Source: Bacteroidota bacterium (lineage in GTDB: Bacteria > Bacteroidota > Ignavibacteria > Kapaibacteriales > UBA961). Taken from it: a stretch of 35,501 bases of DNA. The stretch is taken from positions 1-35,501 of the forward strand of contig JAFDZU010000081.1 of assembly GCA_018266765.1 (NCBI GenBank), in the 5' to 3' direction. The notes under the pieces were generated by a model. The model was given only the letters and a program-made list of their open reading frames with translations, was not told the origin of the DNA and made no database searches. The translations under genes and the position numbers were made by a program. Positions 25,220-33,939 of the stretch are shown piece by piece (the stretch's first letter is position 1; each line of letters starts with the position of its first letter).

Positions 25220-26181
25220 CTGCTTCGGAGAATGTCGTGTATGCGGATTATTCCTATACATTTATTCGATTCATCTACAACCGGAAGAACGCTAATTTGT
25301 CGGTAACGCTGTTCCATGAGCGATAATGCCACGCCAATGAACGCATCTTCACGTACGGTAATCGGGTTTGAAACCATAACATTACCTGCATTTAAATCCC
25401 GTATATCGTCGTTTTCTTGTAGGATTCTCCGAACATCACCATCGGTTATTATTCCCAAAAGCAAGCTATCACTATCTACTACACAGACGCATCCTAATGA
25501 TTTAGAAGTACTTTCGATAAGTGCATAACGAAACGCATCTGTTGGCAAAACCAGCGGTAATGACTCTCCGGTGTGCATTATATCCTTGACAGGAATTGTA
25601 AGATTCTTGCCTAATTGTCCCAATGGGTGGCGAAAGGCAAAGTCTTCAGTACTAATTTTTTTCAGCTTCATCAGCACCATCGAAAGTGCATCTCCAATCG
25701 CCAAAGCCGCTATTGTGCTTGCGGTCGGCGCAAGATTTAACGGACATGCTTCTTTATCTACCGTTCCATCCAAGACTATGGTTGATAATTGTGCAATTGG
25801 CGAATCGAGATTGCCGACAATAGATATAATTGGAATTCCTCGTTGTTTCAAATAGGGAATTATTCGCAGTAATTCTTCGGTCGAACCGCTTTTGGTCAGG
25901 AGCAAAGCAACGTCTGATGTGGCGATAATGCCAATATCTCCATGCAATGCCTCGACAGGATGCAGGAAAATTGCAGGCGTTCCTACACTTGTCATTGTTG
26001 ATGCTATTTTACGAGCAATTATCCCTGATTTCCCGATGCCCAAAACAATAACCTTATTTGCGCCGGCAAGGAGTGAAATCGAATCTTCAAACTTGCTGTC
26101 TAATGCGTTTGAAACTCTCTCTAATGCTTGAATTTCGGCAGAAATAATTTCTTGGGCGTTGGCTATTATGGTATTATTCAT
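25213..26181 (-). CDS. kdsD: D-arabinose 5-phosphate isomerase, KdsD/KpsF family
   Basis: Converts ribulose 5-phosphate to arabinose 5-phosphate, the first step to Kdo of LPS. The 322 residues hold an N-terminal SIS sugar-isomerase domain (VIVLGIGKSGIIARKIASTM, TPAIFLHPVEALHGDIG, LLTKSGSTEELL) and two C-terminal CBS domains (VKDIMHTGESLPLV; LLGIITDGDVRRIL; NVMVSNPITVREDA). The family also includes GutQ; in an LPS-making organism KdsD is the likely role. It lies 4 bp after the HIT gene on the minus strand, so they are co-transcribed. Confidence 0.92.
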   Translation of the reverse strand: MNNTIIANAQEIISAEIQALERVSNALDSKFEDSISLLAGANKVIVLGIGKSGIIARKIASTMTSVGTPAIFLHPVEALHGDIGIIATSDVALLLTKSGSTEELLRIIPYLKQRGIPIISIVGNLDSPIAQLSTIVLDGTVDKEACPLNLAPTASTIAALAIGDALSMVLMKLKKISTEDFAFRHPLGQLGKNLTIPVKDIMHTGESLPLVLPTDAFRYALIESTSKSLGCVCVVDSDSLLLGIITDGDVRRILQENDDIRDLNAGNVMVSNPITVREDAFIGVALSLMEQRYRQISVLPVVDESNKCIGIIRIHDILRSSL

Positions 26182-26185
26182 TGTG

Positions 26186-26530
26186 TTATCCCATCGCTAA
26201 TTGCAATGAATGTCCGCCGAGTATATGAAAATGAAGATGAAAAACTGTTTGTCCTGCGTCAGCATTGCAGTTTATGACAATGCGGTAGCCCGACTCGTCT
26301 ATTTGCCGTGTTTTTGCAATGTTTTTTGCTATCAAAAGGCAATGACCAAGGAGCTTTGTATCTTCTTCGGTTGCTTGATTGAGCGTTTGAATCTCTTTTT
26401 TGGGAACTACCAAAATATGAATAGGAGCTTGTGGATGAATATCGTGGAAAGCAATTGTAAATTCATCTTCATATTCTATCGTTGCAGGAATTTCACGATT
26501 AATTATCTTTGTAAAAATTGACTCTGACAT
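26186..26530 (-). CDS. HIT-family (HinT-like) nucleotide hydrolase
   Basis: The 114-residue product is a complete histidine-triad protein: SIFTKIINREIPATIEYEDE at the start, then DIHPQAPIHILVVPKKEI, and the active-site triad HLHFHILGG near the C-terminus. HinT members hydrolyse aminoacyl-AMP and nucleoside phosphoramidates; the true substrate here is unknown. It is the first gene of a two-gene unit with kdsD. Confidence 0.92.
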   Translation of the reverse strand: MSESIFTKIINREIPATIEYEDEFTIAFHDIHPQAPIHILVVPKKEIQTLNQATEEDTKLLGHCLLIAKNIAKTRQIDESGYRIVINCNADAGQTVFHLHFHILGGHSLQLAMG

Positions 26531-26740
26531 TTCGATACCTTTGGAAAATTGACTTGAAGTACATTAGTGAATCTATCTCAACCTAATGATGCAAATATCG
26601 TGAAAAATGTACGTAAAGCCACCCAAGTATAGAATAATTTATGGAAAAGAGATACATAAAAAACTTAAATTGCCAACTTTGACGGAAAACAGTGAATTTT
26701 CTAAACGGAATTGTGAACTTTACATAGGAAGGAAACTATT

Positions 26741-27223
26741 ATGAAAAAGTATTGTGTTCTTTACATTTTTGCATCTATCATTATCTTCGGCTGTTCTGCT
26801 TGTAACACTGTTTTTAGTAGATTATCTGATTATGTTACCAATCAGAATAAAGCTAAAGTGATAAAATTATTCTCCTATGATCATGTGTACCAAATTCTAT
26901 AAGATACTACGCTACTGGGTTCTATTTATAAAAATCAAATTACTGAGGATACTATGCTGTTAAGAAGATATTTAGACGCTTATAAATGTATGGCGAATAA
27001 TCCTACTGTTGAAGATGACTTTTTTAATATTTATAACTATACAATAACCGGCTCACAAGTGAGAGAAAATCTTCCTCATCACGATATTATATTGTCTTGT
27101 CCATCATCAAATATAAAAATGGTTGTAACATTCTATATAGAGTTTAACAAATGGTTAGTATGGGATATTGATAAGTATCCGCGTCCAAGTAGGTGGGGAC
27201 ATATAGAGAAAATTGAAAAATAG
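26741..27223 (+). pseudogene. Small lipoprotein gene interrupted by an in-frame TAA
   Basis: AGGAAGGA precedes ATG 26741, from which a lipoprotein signal is read (MKKYCVLYIFASIIIFGCSA; lipobox IFGC). After 53 codons a TAA at 26900-26902 interrupts the frame. The same frame then continues without another stop for 106 codons to 27223, with protein-like sequence (EDDFFNIYNYTITGSQ; KMVVTFYIEFNKWLVWDIDK). One base change would give an intact 160-residue lipoprotein. It may be a recent nonsense mutation, a sequencing error, or two separate small genes (the second from ATG 26954). I do not recognise a family. Confidence 0.65.
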
Positions 27224-27536
27224 ATAAAAGGGCAAGGAAACAGGTGGGCTTGTCTGTTTTCCGTCGAGTCGGTTTTTAAAGTTGATTTTAATTATTTGCT
27301 AATATATAAGTTATGAAGAAGGTTAGTTCTTTATGACTGAACAGGCAGGGAATAAATCAGTTTTCCAAATGGCACAAAATACTTTTAGACTAAATCATTT
27401 TTTAATATAGGTATGTTTTTCAAAAGCCGTATTGCAGTGCCTGCCTCGCTATTATGATAGATCCAAAGAGACACGATACACAACCGTAATTTTTAGTTTT
27501 ATTTTGAAATTCATCGAGTGAAATTTGCATAAAAAA
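27224..27536. other. Intergenic region without a recognised gene
   Basis: About 310 bp between convergent genes. An imperfect hairpin (GGAAACAG with CTGTTTTCC, 27236-27262) may be a weak end signal for the broken lipoprotein gene. No coding frame of note is seen. Confidence 0.4.
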
Positions 27537-27571
27537 AATCGGCTTTTGCATTATGTTTGCAAAAGCCGATT
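27529..27571 (-). terminator. Terminator of the E2 gene
   Basis: On the minus strand a 14-bp stem (AATCGGCTTTTGCA with its complement, loop 7 nt) is followed by a run of T. It lies just beyond the E2 stop codon at 27595. Confidence 0.88.
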
Positions 27572-27594
27572 TATCAATAGAAAGTCATGATTAT

Positions 27595-29364
27595 TTACAA
27601 ATCTAATGTTTGTTCATTCATTTTTTCGAGTGATTTACAGATAGCTGCCAAGCACTGAGTAGCAAGCGCACCGTCAATAACTCGATGGTCGTACGTCAAT
27701 GATAAATAAACCATCTGACGGATAACAATAACATCATCGCCATTAACTTCACGAACTACAGGGCGTTTTTGAATTGCCCCAATTCCCATAATGGCAGTTT
27801 GGGGTTGGTTTATTACCGGAGTGCCAAATAAACTACCAAATGAACCGACATTTGTTATAGTAAATGTACCACCTTGAACATCATCAGGTGCAAGTTTTTT
27901 GGAGCGAGCGCGGGTAGAAAGATCTGCTACAGCACGTCCAAGCCCTGTAATATTAAGAGCATCAGCATTTTTAATAACCGGAACAATCAAGTTGCCATCA
28001 TCAAGTGCAGTTGCAAAACTCAAGTTCAAGCGTTTGTGTAATATGATGTTTTTTCCGTCTACACTTACATTTACCATCGGGAATTGTTTAATTCCATCTA
28101 AAGCTGCCTTAGCAAAAAATGGCGTATAGGTAAGTTTGAAGCCCTCACGTTTTTCAAAGGCGGCTTTCATTTTCTCACGGAATTTCACAACGCCAGTTAC
28201 GTCAGCTTCTGCTACACTTGTTACGTGTGGAGAAGTCATCTTGGAACGAACCATGTGGTCACTGATTAGTTGTCTCATTCTGTCCATTGGAATTACTTCA
28301 TCATCAGGTCCAATGTTCATAGATTGAGTGGCAGTTGCCGGTTTTGCAGAAACTGTTGGAGTCGTTACAGCAGGAGCCGGTACAGCAGCAGGAGTTACTA
28401 CAGGAGCTTTTCCGGTTTTGCGGAGGTCAATGTAATTCAATAAATCATGTTTGGTTACACGTCCTTCTAACCCCGTTCCCGAAATTGCTTCGAGTTCCTC
28501 GAGCATTACTTTTTCTGATTCGGCAATCGTTCGTACAAGCGGCGAATAAAATCGTTTACCTGAGGTGCGAGGTATATCGGCTGTGCCACCATTCATTATT
28601 ACGGGCGTAGGAGATGTCGGCTGAGGGGCAGAACCATTCGTTGATGCCTGTGTAGCAGGTATAACAACAACAGCAGGAGGAGCAGCAACAATAGCCGGGA
28701 TTGGTGCAGTGGTAACAGAAGCAGTAGCTCCTGTCGCAATTTTTGCAATTACATTCCCAACTTCAATCACATCATTTTCTGCCGCAAGCAATTCTGCAAC
28801 AGTTCCGGCATTAGGCGAAGGAACCTCAGTATCTACTTTGTCGGTCGAGATTTCAAGCAAAATTTCGTCGCGTTCAATTTTATCACCAGGTTTTTTAAGC
28901 CATTTGAGAATTTTTCCTTCTTGGATAGATTCACCCATCTTTGGCATTACTACATCTATCATTACTCCCGATGAAACAGCCGGAGCAGCAGTTACCACCG
29001 GAGCAGGAGTCGGGATAGATATAGGTACAGGAACTGGCGCAGGTGCAGGTGCAGGAATAGAAACTGGTGCTGTAGCAACAGTAATCGGAGCAGGTGCAGA
29101 AACAGGAGTAACTACCGCAGTAGCTACATCTGTCTCGATACGTGCTATTACATTCCCAACTTCAATTGTATCATTCTCTTGTGCTAAAAGTTCAGTAATA
29201 ATTCCGGCGTTTGGAGCTGGAACTTCTGTATCTACTTTGTCGGTAGAGATTTCGAGTAGAATTTCATCTCGTTCAATTTTATCGCCCGGCTTTTTGAGCC
29301 ATTTAAGGATTTTTCCTTCTTGGATAGATTCACCCATCTTTGGCATTACAACATCAACAGTCAT
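27595..29364 (-). CDS. 2-oxoacid dehydrogenase E2 (dihydrolipoamide acyltransferase) with two lipoyl domains
   Basis: Core enzyme of a 2-oxoacid dehydrogenase complex, 589 residues. There are two lipoyl domains (about 1-80 and 134-213), each with EISTDKVDTEVP and lipoyl-lysines K43 and K176, joined by Pro/Ala/Val-rich linkers. Next come an E1/E3-binding domain (YSPLVRTIAESEKVMLEELE, GRVTKHDLLNYI) and the catalytic domain (PMDRMRQLISDHMVRSK; NVGSFGSLFGTPVINQPQTA) ending in DHRVIDG with the active-site His and Asp. Which substrate (succinyl, acetyl or branched-chain) cannot be read with confidence, and no E1 or E3 gene is adjacent. The two lipoyl domains are almost identical, also in DNA. Confidence 0.93.
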   Translation of the reverse strand: MTVDVVMPKMGESIQEGKILKWLKKPGDKIERDEILLEISTDKVDTEVPAPNAGIITELLAQENDTIEVGNVIARIETDVATAVVTPVSAPAPITVATAPVSIPAPAPAPVPVPISIPTPAPVVTAAPAVSSGVMIDVVMPKMGESIQEGKILKWLKKPGDKIERDEILLEISTDKVDTEVPSPNAGTVAELLAAENDVIEVGNVIAKIATGATASVTTAPIPAIVAAPPAVVVIPATQASTNGSAPQPTSPTPVIMNGGTADIPRTSGKRFYSPLVRTIAESEKVMLEELEAISGTGLEGRVTKHDLLNYIDLRKTGKAPVVTPAAVPAPAVTTPTVSAKPATATQSMNIGPDDEVIPMDRMRQLISDHMVRSKMTSPHVTSVAEADVTGVVKFREKMKAAFEKREGFKLTYTPFFAKAALDGIKQFPMVNVSVDGKNIILHKRLNLSFATALDDGNLIVPVIKNADALNITGLGRAVADLSTRARSKKLAPDDVQGGTFTITNVGSFGSLFGTPVINQPQTAIMGIGAIQKRPVVREVNGDDVIVIRQMVYLSLTYDHRVIDGALATQCLAAICKSLEKMNEQTLDL

Positions 29365-29528
29365 TGTGTCTCCTGAAAAATAATATTCTGATACTTGTTT
29401 TTCTCTTAAATGTAATAAATTACAAGTGCAAATTAGCGAAAATTCGTAGATTTACCAACGGTGGAATACTCAATCAGACTTCCATAAGAAATATTCTTAA
29501 TGTATTATCAAGTAATTAACTACTTAGA

Positions 29529-30338
29529 ATGTCAATTGCTTCTCTCCCTAAAAGGGTAGTTTGCCTAACGGAAGAAACTACCGAAACTCTTTACGCTCTT
29601 GGTGCGGACGAGCTGATTGTCGGTATTTCCGGCTTTACTGTTCGCCCTAAAATTGCCCGAAAAACCAAACCGAAAATTTCTACATATCTTGACGCTAATA
29701 TTGATAAAATAGTAGATCTCAAACCTGACATGGTATTTGCTTGGTCCGACCTTCAAGCAGGTATTTGTGCCGAGCTTATTCGAGCCGGTATCGAAGTTGT
29801 ATGTTTTAACCATCGTTCAATTGAAGGTATTCTTTCGATGATTCTACGTCTTGGAACAATCGTCGGAAAGCATAAAGAAGCAGTGAAATACATCAATCAA
29901 TTAGAGGAAAATATCCGAAAAACAGCCGGACGAGCACAAAAACGTAAGCATAAACCTCGCGTGTATTTTGAAGAATGGTACGACCCATTAATTACCGGAA
30001 TATGCTGGGTGAGCGAAATAATTGAACTGTGTGGTGGTATAGATGTATTCGCCGAAAATCGTGCTTTCCCCGATGCTAAAAGGAGAATTCTTTCCGATAA
30101 TTCTGAAGTTATTCGCCGCTTGCCTGATATTCTCCTTGCATCATGGTGTGGCAAACAATTCAAACCAAATAAAGTAAAAGTACGTGAAGGTTGGCTCGAA
30201 ATTCCCGCAGTTCACAATAACCAAATGCACGAAATCCACTCTTCAATTATATTACAACCCGGACCTGCCGCGCTAACCGACGGAATATCAGCAATTATGC
30301 AAATATTCGACAATTGGGATTCTCGCCCTATTCTATAA
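29529..30338 (+). CDS. BtuF-like substrate-binding protein, cobalamin type
   Basis: A 269-residue protein of the Peripla_BP_2 fold (cobalamin/iron-siderophore binding). Marks: RVVCLTEETTETLYALGADE at the start, VGISGFTVRP, STYLDANIDKIVDLKPDMVF and later PRVYFEEWYDPLITG and SEIIELCGGIDVFAE. No signal peptide or lipobox is seen from this ATG, as in many proteins of this subgroup annotated as cobalamin-binding, so it may be cytoplasmic or use another route. No BtuC/BtuD genes are adjacent and no cobalamin riboswitch is visible in the 160-bp leader. It overlaps the convergent thioesterase gene by 6 bp. Confidence 0.82.
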   Translation: MSIASLPKRVVCLTEETTETLYALGADELIVGISGFTVRPKIARKTKPKISTYLDANIDKIVDLKPDMVFAWSDLQAGICAELIRAGIEVVCFNHRSIEGILSMILRLGTIVGKHKEAVKYINQLEENIRKTAGRAQKRKHKPRVYFEEWYDPLITGICWVSEIIELCGGIDVFAENRAFPDAKRRILSDNSEVIRRLPDILLASWCGKQFKPNKVKVREGWLEIPAVHNNQMHEIHSSIILQPGPAALTDGISAIMQIFDNWDSRPIL

Positions 30339-30833
30339 TTGTTTTCTCATTTCATTCATAGCATCACGGTGGCGCAGACGTTCTTGCCTCCGGTAATTTG
30401 CCTCCTCAAATCTCTGCTTTTCTTCTTTAGTTTGCGGCTCTACAGGAGGAACGGGCAGTGGCTTGCCGTATTGGTCAATTGCCACAAACGTCAGATATGC
30501 TGTTGATGCATGAGCTTCTGTATTATTGAGTGGGTCTTGGCGGTGTGCCTCCACGGTTATTTCCATCGAAGAACGAAAAGCACGATTAATTGTAGCCGTT
30601 AATTGAACAACATGACCAAGCTTGATTGGCTCAAGGAAGTTAATTTCATCCACTGATGCAGTTACACACACACGTCCTGCATGGCGCATAGCTACAAGTG
30701 CAGCGGCAATATCAATCCAATGCATGAGTTTTCCGCCAAGCAGATTCCCAAGTTGGTTTGTATCATTCGGCAACACAAGTTCGGTCATAACAACCAGCGA
30801 TTCTGAAGGGGATTTAGGGGTTAATGTCGGCAT
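30333..30833 (-). CDS. Acyl-CoA thioesterase, hotdog fold
   Basis: The 166-residue product has the YciA/ACOT-type hotdog pattern: LVLPNDTNQLGNLLGGKLMH, WIDIAAALVAMRHAG, VCVTASVDEINFLEPIKLGH and HASTAYLTFVAID. Asn and Asp in the NxxGNLxGGxLMxWID region are the usual catalytic residues. It cleaves acyl-CoAs; the chain length cannot be told. The C-terminal 35 residues are charged (TKEEKQRFEEANYRRQERLR). The gene overlaps the end of the convergent binding-protein gene. Confidence 0.9.
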   Translation of the reverse strand: MPTLTPKSPSESLVVMTELVLPNDTNQLGNLLGGKLMHWIDIAAALVAMRHAGRVCVTASVDEINFLEPIKLGHVVQLTATINRAFRSSMEITVEAHRQDPLNNTEAHASTAYLTFVAIDQYGKPLPVPPVEPQTKEEKQRFEEANYRRQERLRHRDAMNEMRKQL

Positions 30834-31046
30834 GATTTGATTCCTTGTATAATGATGAGTAATATACTATTCGAAGGCAAGTTATTTTAATTTCTTTTAC
30901 AAAAATACTATATCTATCATTGATATGACTTATGAAATTGGGTTACTATTTGAATAAACTATTCAAATTACAAACTAAAATTCCTATTCCATACAGCAAA
31001 CACACACAAAATTTTCTTCAACTTTAAATAAGAAAAAGATATAAAA

Positions 31047-31078
31047 TTTGATATCCGACAAAATTAGTCGTATTTTTG
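31047..31078 (+). promoter_or_regulatory. Promoter of the suf operon (TTTG / TATTTTTG)
   Basis: TTTG at 31047-31050 and TATTTTTG at 31071-31078 are separated by 20 bp, matching the Bacteroidetes -33/-7 pair. Transcription would start near 31084, 54 nt before the regulator ATG. An operator-like dyad fills the spacer. Confidence 0.65.
31051..31073 (+). promoter_or_regulatory. Operator-like site 1 (Rrf2/IscR type)
   Basis: The sequence ATATCCGACAAAATTAGTCG, then TAT, holds GAC and GTC half-sites 7 nt apart, preceded by ATA and CC. It resembles the E. coli type 1 IscR site as I remember it (ATASYYGAC, 7 nt, GTCRRSTAT). It covers the promoter spacer, so binding would block RNA polymerase. Confidence 0.55.
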
Positions 31079-31086
31079 TACTGTTA

Positions 31087-31108
31087 AATCCGACCAAATT
31101 AGACTTAT
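31087..31108 (+). promoter_or_regulatory. Operator-like site 2 (Rrf2/IscR type)
   Basis: AATCCGACCAAATTAGAC, then TTAT, repeats site 1 with a weaker second half (GAC in place of GTC). The GAC elements of the two sites are 35 bp apart, with this one just downstream of the expected transcription start. Confidence 0.45.
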
Positions 31109-31137
31109 ATTAATTTTATACTTAATCCTGCGTTGCT

Positions 31138-31557
31138 ATGATTCGTCTTTCAAAAAGAGTAGAATATGGTTTAATTGCTATGCAACACATTGCAGGGCGT
31201 GCAGGGAATGTAGTATCGGCAAAAGAAATTGCAGAGCAAAATTCCATTTCTTTTGAGTTACTTTCTAAAGTTCTCCATCGCCTTTCAAAATCGGGGTTGC
31301 TTGCATCGTATCAAGGTGTGCAGGGCGGATATATTCTTTCTCAACCAGCTCATATTATTAGTGTTGCTAGTATTATTGATGCAGTAGAAGGTAAGCAGTC
31401 AATCGTAGAATGTAGTCACGAAATGAAAGGATGTACCTGCCGCTCATTACCAAGCTGTACTATCAAAAGTCCAATGGAAAAACTTCAAAATAAAATTGAC
31501 AATGTATTTCAATCAATGACAATTGCTGAGATGATTCAGCCGACGGTTCTGATGTAA
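31138..31557 (+). CDS. Rrf2-family regulator of the suf operon
   Basis: A 139-residue winged-helix protein (MIRLSKRVEYGLIAMQHIA; SFELLSKVLHRLSKSGLL; YQGVQGGYILSQP). The C-terminal half carries cysteines in CSHEMKGCTCRSLPSC, the place where IscR/SufR-type members bind an iron-sulfur cluster. It is the first gene before sufB and two operator-like sites lie at its promoter, so it probably represses the operon when its cluster is present (inference from the family). No Shine-Dalgarno precedes the ATG. Confidence 0.9.
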   Translation: MIRLSKRVEYGLIAMQHIAGRAGNVVSAKEIAEQNSISFELLSKVLHRLSKSGLLASYQGVQGGYILSQPAHIISVASIIDAVEGKQSIVECSHEMKGCTCRSLPSCTIKSPMEKLQNKIDNVFQSMTIAEMIQPTVLM

Positions 31558-31608
31558 CACACTATTACGATGAAAATTTACGTATAAATAATTTACGGGG
31601 AAATGAAC

Positions 31609-33057
31609 ATGGAAACTAATATGGATATTCTTGATGAGGTAGTCAGCCGCGATTATCAATATGGATTTGTGAGCGATATTGAACAGGAAATTACTCCAAA
31701 AGGACTCAATGAGGATGTAGTTCGGCTTATTTCCGGTAAAAAAAACGAACCGGAATGGATGCTCGAATGGCGACTAAAAGCGTATCGTCATTGGTTGACG
31801 ATGCGCGAACCGAAATGGCCGAATGTTCATTATCCGCAAATTGATTTTAATGACATCAGCTATTATGCGTCTCCCAAAGTAAAAACGGATGCACCACTTT
31901 CCCTTGATGAAATTGATCCTGAATTACGCAAAACATTTGATAAACTTGGTATTTCGCTTATTGAACAGCAACGACTTTCGGGCATTGCTGTCGATGCTGT
32001 TTTTGATAGTGTATCGGTAGCAACTACCTTTAAAGCAAAATTAGCTGAAAAAGGAATCATCTTTTGTTCAATGAGCGAAGCTGTGAGAGAACACCCTGAA
32101 TTGATAAAAAAATACATTGGTTCAGTTGTTCCCGTCGGTGATAATTTTTATTCGGCATTAAATTCGGCAGTTTTCAGTGACGGCTCTTTTTGCTATATTC
32201 CAAAAGGTGTGCGCTGTCCGATGGAATTATCAACGTATTTCCGTATAAATGCTAAAGATACCGGTCAATTTGAACGTACGCTTATCGTTGCTGACGAAGG
32301 AAGTTATGTCAGTTATTTGGAGGGCTGTACTGCTCCGATGCGTGATGAGAACCAGCTTCATGCGGCAGTAGTCGAAATCGTGGCTCACAAAAATGCCGAG
32401 GTAAAATATTCAACAGTTCAGAATTGGTATCCGGGTGATAAAAATGGCAAAGGCGGGATTTATAATTTTGTAACCAAAAGGGGAATCTGTTTGGAGGATA
32501 ATTCTAAAATTTCGTGGACGCAAGTAGAAACAGGTTCAGCAATTACATGGAAATATCCGTCAGTAATTTTAAAGGGTGATAATTCTATTGGTGAATTTTA
32601 TTCGGTTGCTGTTACCAATAATTATCAGCAAGCTGATACGGGAACGAAAATGATGCACATCGGCAAGAACACTAAAAGTAGAATCGTCTCCAAAGGTATT
32701 TCCGCCGGGAAATCTCATAACAGTTATCGCGGTTTGGTGAAAATAAATAAAACGGCCTCGAATGCACGTAATTTTTCGCAATGTGATTCGCTGTTAATCG
32801 GTGATAAATGCGGAGCGCATACATTTCCGTATCTCGAAGTAAGTAATTGTAATTCAACCGTCGAACACGAAGCAACCACATCAAAAATCGGCGAAGATAT
32901 ATTGTTCTATTGCAACCAACGCGGAATCCCGACCGAAGAAGCGATTGCGCTTATCGTGAACGGTTATTGCAAAGAAGTGATGAATCAACTGCCGATGGAA
33001 TTTGCAGTCGAAGCACAGCGGCTTTTAGCGGTTTCGCTCGAAGGTAGTGTTGGGTAG
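31609..33057 (+). CDS. sufB: Fe-S cluster scaffold protein SufB
   Basis: A 482-residue core subunit of the SufBCD scaffold, on which clusters are built. Family marks: [19 protein letters not shown] near the N-terminus, [60 protein letters not shown] and the end region [20 protein letters not shown] with the conserved Cys for cluster assembly. In-frame ATGs lie at 31603, 31609 and 31621. GGGG at 31597-31600 is best spaced for 31609. It follows the Rrf2 gene by 51 bp. Confidence 0.96.
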   Translation: METNMDILDEVVSRDYQYGFVSDIEQEITPKGLNEDVVRLISGKKNEPEWMLEWRLKAYRHWLTMREPKWPNVHYPQIDFNDISYYASPKVKTDAPLSLDEIDPELRKTFDKLGISLIEQQRLSGIAVDAVFDSVSVATTFKAKLAEKGIIFCSMSEAVREHPELIKKYIGSVVPVGDNFYSALNSAVFSDGSFCYIPKGVRCPMELSTYFRINAKDTGQFERTLIVADEGSYVSYLEGCTAPMRDENQLHAAVVEIVAHKNAEVKYSTVQNWYPGDKNGKGGIYNFVTKRGICLEDNSKISWTQVETGSAITWKYPSVILKGDNSIGEFYSVAVTNNYQQADTGTKMMHIGKNTKSRIVSKGISAGKSHNSYRGLVKINKTASNARNFSQCDSLLIGDKCGAHTFPYLEVSNCNSTVEHEATTSKIGEDILFYCNQRGIPTEEAIALIVNGYCKEVMNQLPMEFAVEAQRLLAVSLEGSVG

Positions 33058-33136
33058 TTTTGTTACAATTAACCTCTTATATTAAAAGAGGATTATTCAA
33101 AAAAAGTACAATCAATTAAGAGAGAAAATAGAATTT

Positions 33137-33889
33137 ATGTTGAGTATCAATAATCTTCAGGCATCAGTCGAAGGAAAAGAGATTTTAAAAGGGATTAATT
33201 TGACCGTGAATCCCGGTGAAGTTCATGCAATAATGGGGCCGAATGGTTCGGGTAAATCTACTCTGGCTTCCGTTCTTGCAGGACGAGCCGACTATGAAAT
33301 AACAGGCGGCGAAGTATTATTTGAAGATAAGGATTTGCTCGAAATGTCACCGGAAGAACGCTCTCACGAAGGAGTATTTTTAGCGTTTCAATATCCTGTT
33401 GAAATTCCCGGAGTTTCGACGGCTAATTTCCTCAAAACCGCACTAAATGAAGTGCGTAAACATCGCGGTGAAGAACAGCTCGACGCTATGGACTTCTTGA
33501 AGTTGATGAAAGAAAAAGCTAAACTCATGGATATCGAACTCTCATTCTTGCAGCGTTCGCTCAACGAAGGTTTCTCCGGTGGTGAGAAAAAACGTAATGA
33601 GATTTTCCAAATGGCCATGCTCAATCCTAAACTTTCGATTTTGGATGAAACTGACAGCGGATTAGATATTGACGCACTGAAAATTGTATCGAACGGTGTT
33701 AATTCCTTGCGTTCGGAAAATAATGCTACGATTTTGATAACACACTACCAACGTCTTTTGGATTATATCATTCCGGATTTTGTGCATGTGCTTTATAAAG
33801 GCAAAATCGTAAAATCAGGTGGAAAAGAACTTGCTCTCGAACTCGAAGCCCGTGGCTATGATTGGGTAAAAGACGAAGTGGGTGAGTAA
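33137..33889 (+). CDS. sufC: Fe-S assembly ATPase SufC
   Basis: A 250-residue ABC-type ATPase that drives the SufBCD complex in the cytosol. Walker A is GPNGSGKST (34-42), the signature is FSGGEKKRNEIFQMA, and Walker B is LSILDETDSGLDIDAL. The ETDSGLD sequence and the FLAFQYPVEIPGV segment are typical of SufC and separate it from transport ATPases. It lies between sufB and sufD. Confidence 0.97.
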   Translation: MLSINNLQASVEGKEILKGINLTVNPGEVHAIMGPNGSGKSTLASVLAGRADYEITGGEVLFEDKDLLEMSPEERSHEGVFLAFQYPVEIPGVSTANFLKTALNEVRKHRGEEQLDAMDFLKLMKEKAKLMDIELSFLQRSLNEGFSGGEKKRNEIFQMAMLNPKLSILDETDSGLDIDALKIVSNGVNSLRSENNATILITHYQRLLDYIIPDFVHVLYKGKIVKSGGKELALELEARGYDWVKDEVGE

Positions 33890-33939
33890 TTTTCCAAATA
33901 ATTAATTGAGTACGCATCCTTAATAACTTTAAAATAAAT

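Noticed and set aside
26900-26902. Reassigned TAA codon (alternative genetic code)
   Set aside because: TAA ends many intact genes in the window (for example atpA, atpE, sufB's neighbours), so recoding is not supported; one lesion explains it.
28709-29383. A 224-codon plus-strand ORF
   Set aside because: It is antisense to the E2 gene over its low-complexity Ala/Pro linker and lipoyl domains. The minus frame carries all family motifs.
29365-29528. Cobalamin riboswitch before the BtuF-like gene
   Set aside because: No B12-box-like conserved segment or long paired structure is visible, and the leader is short.
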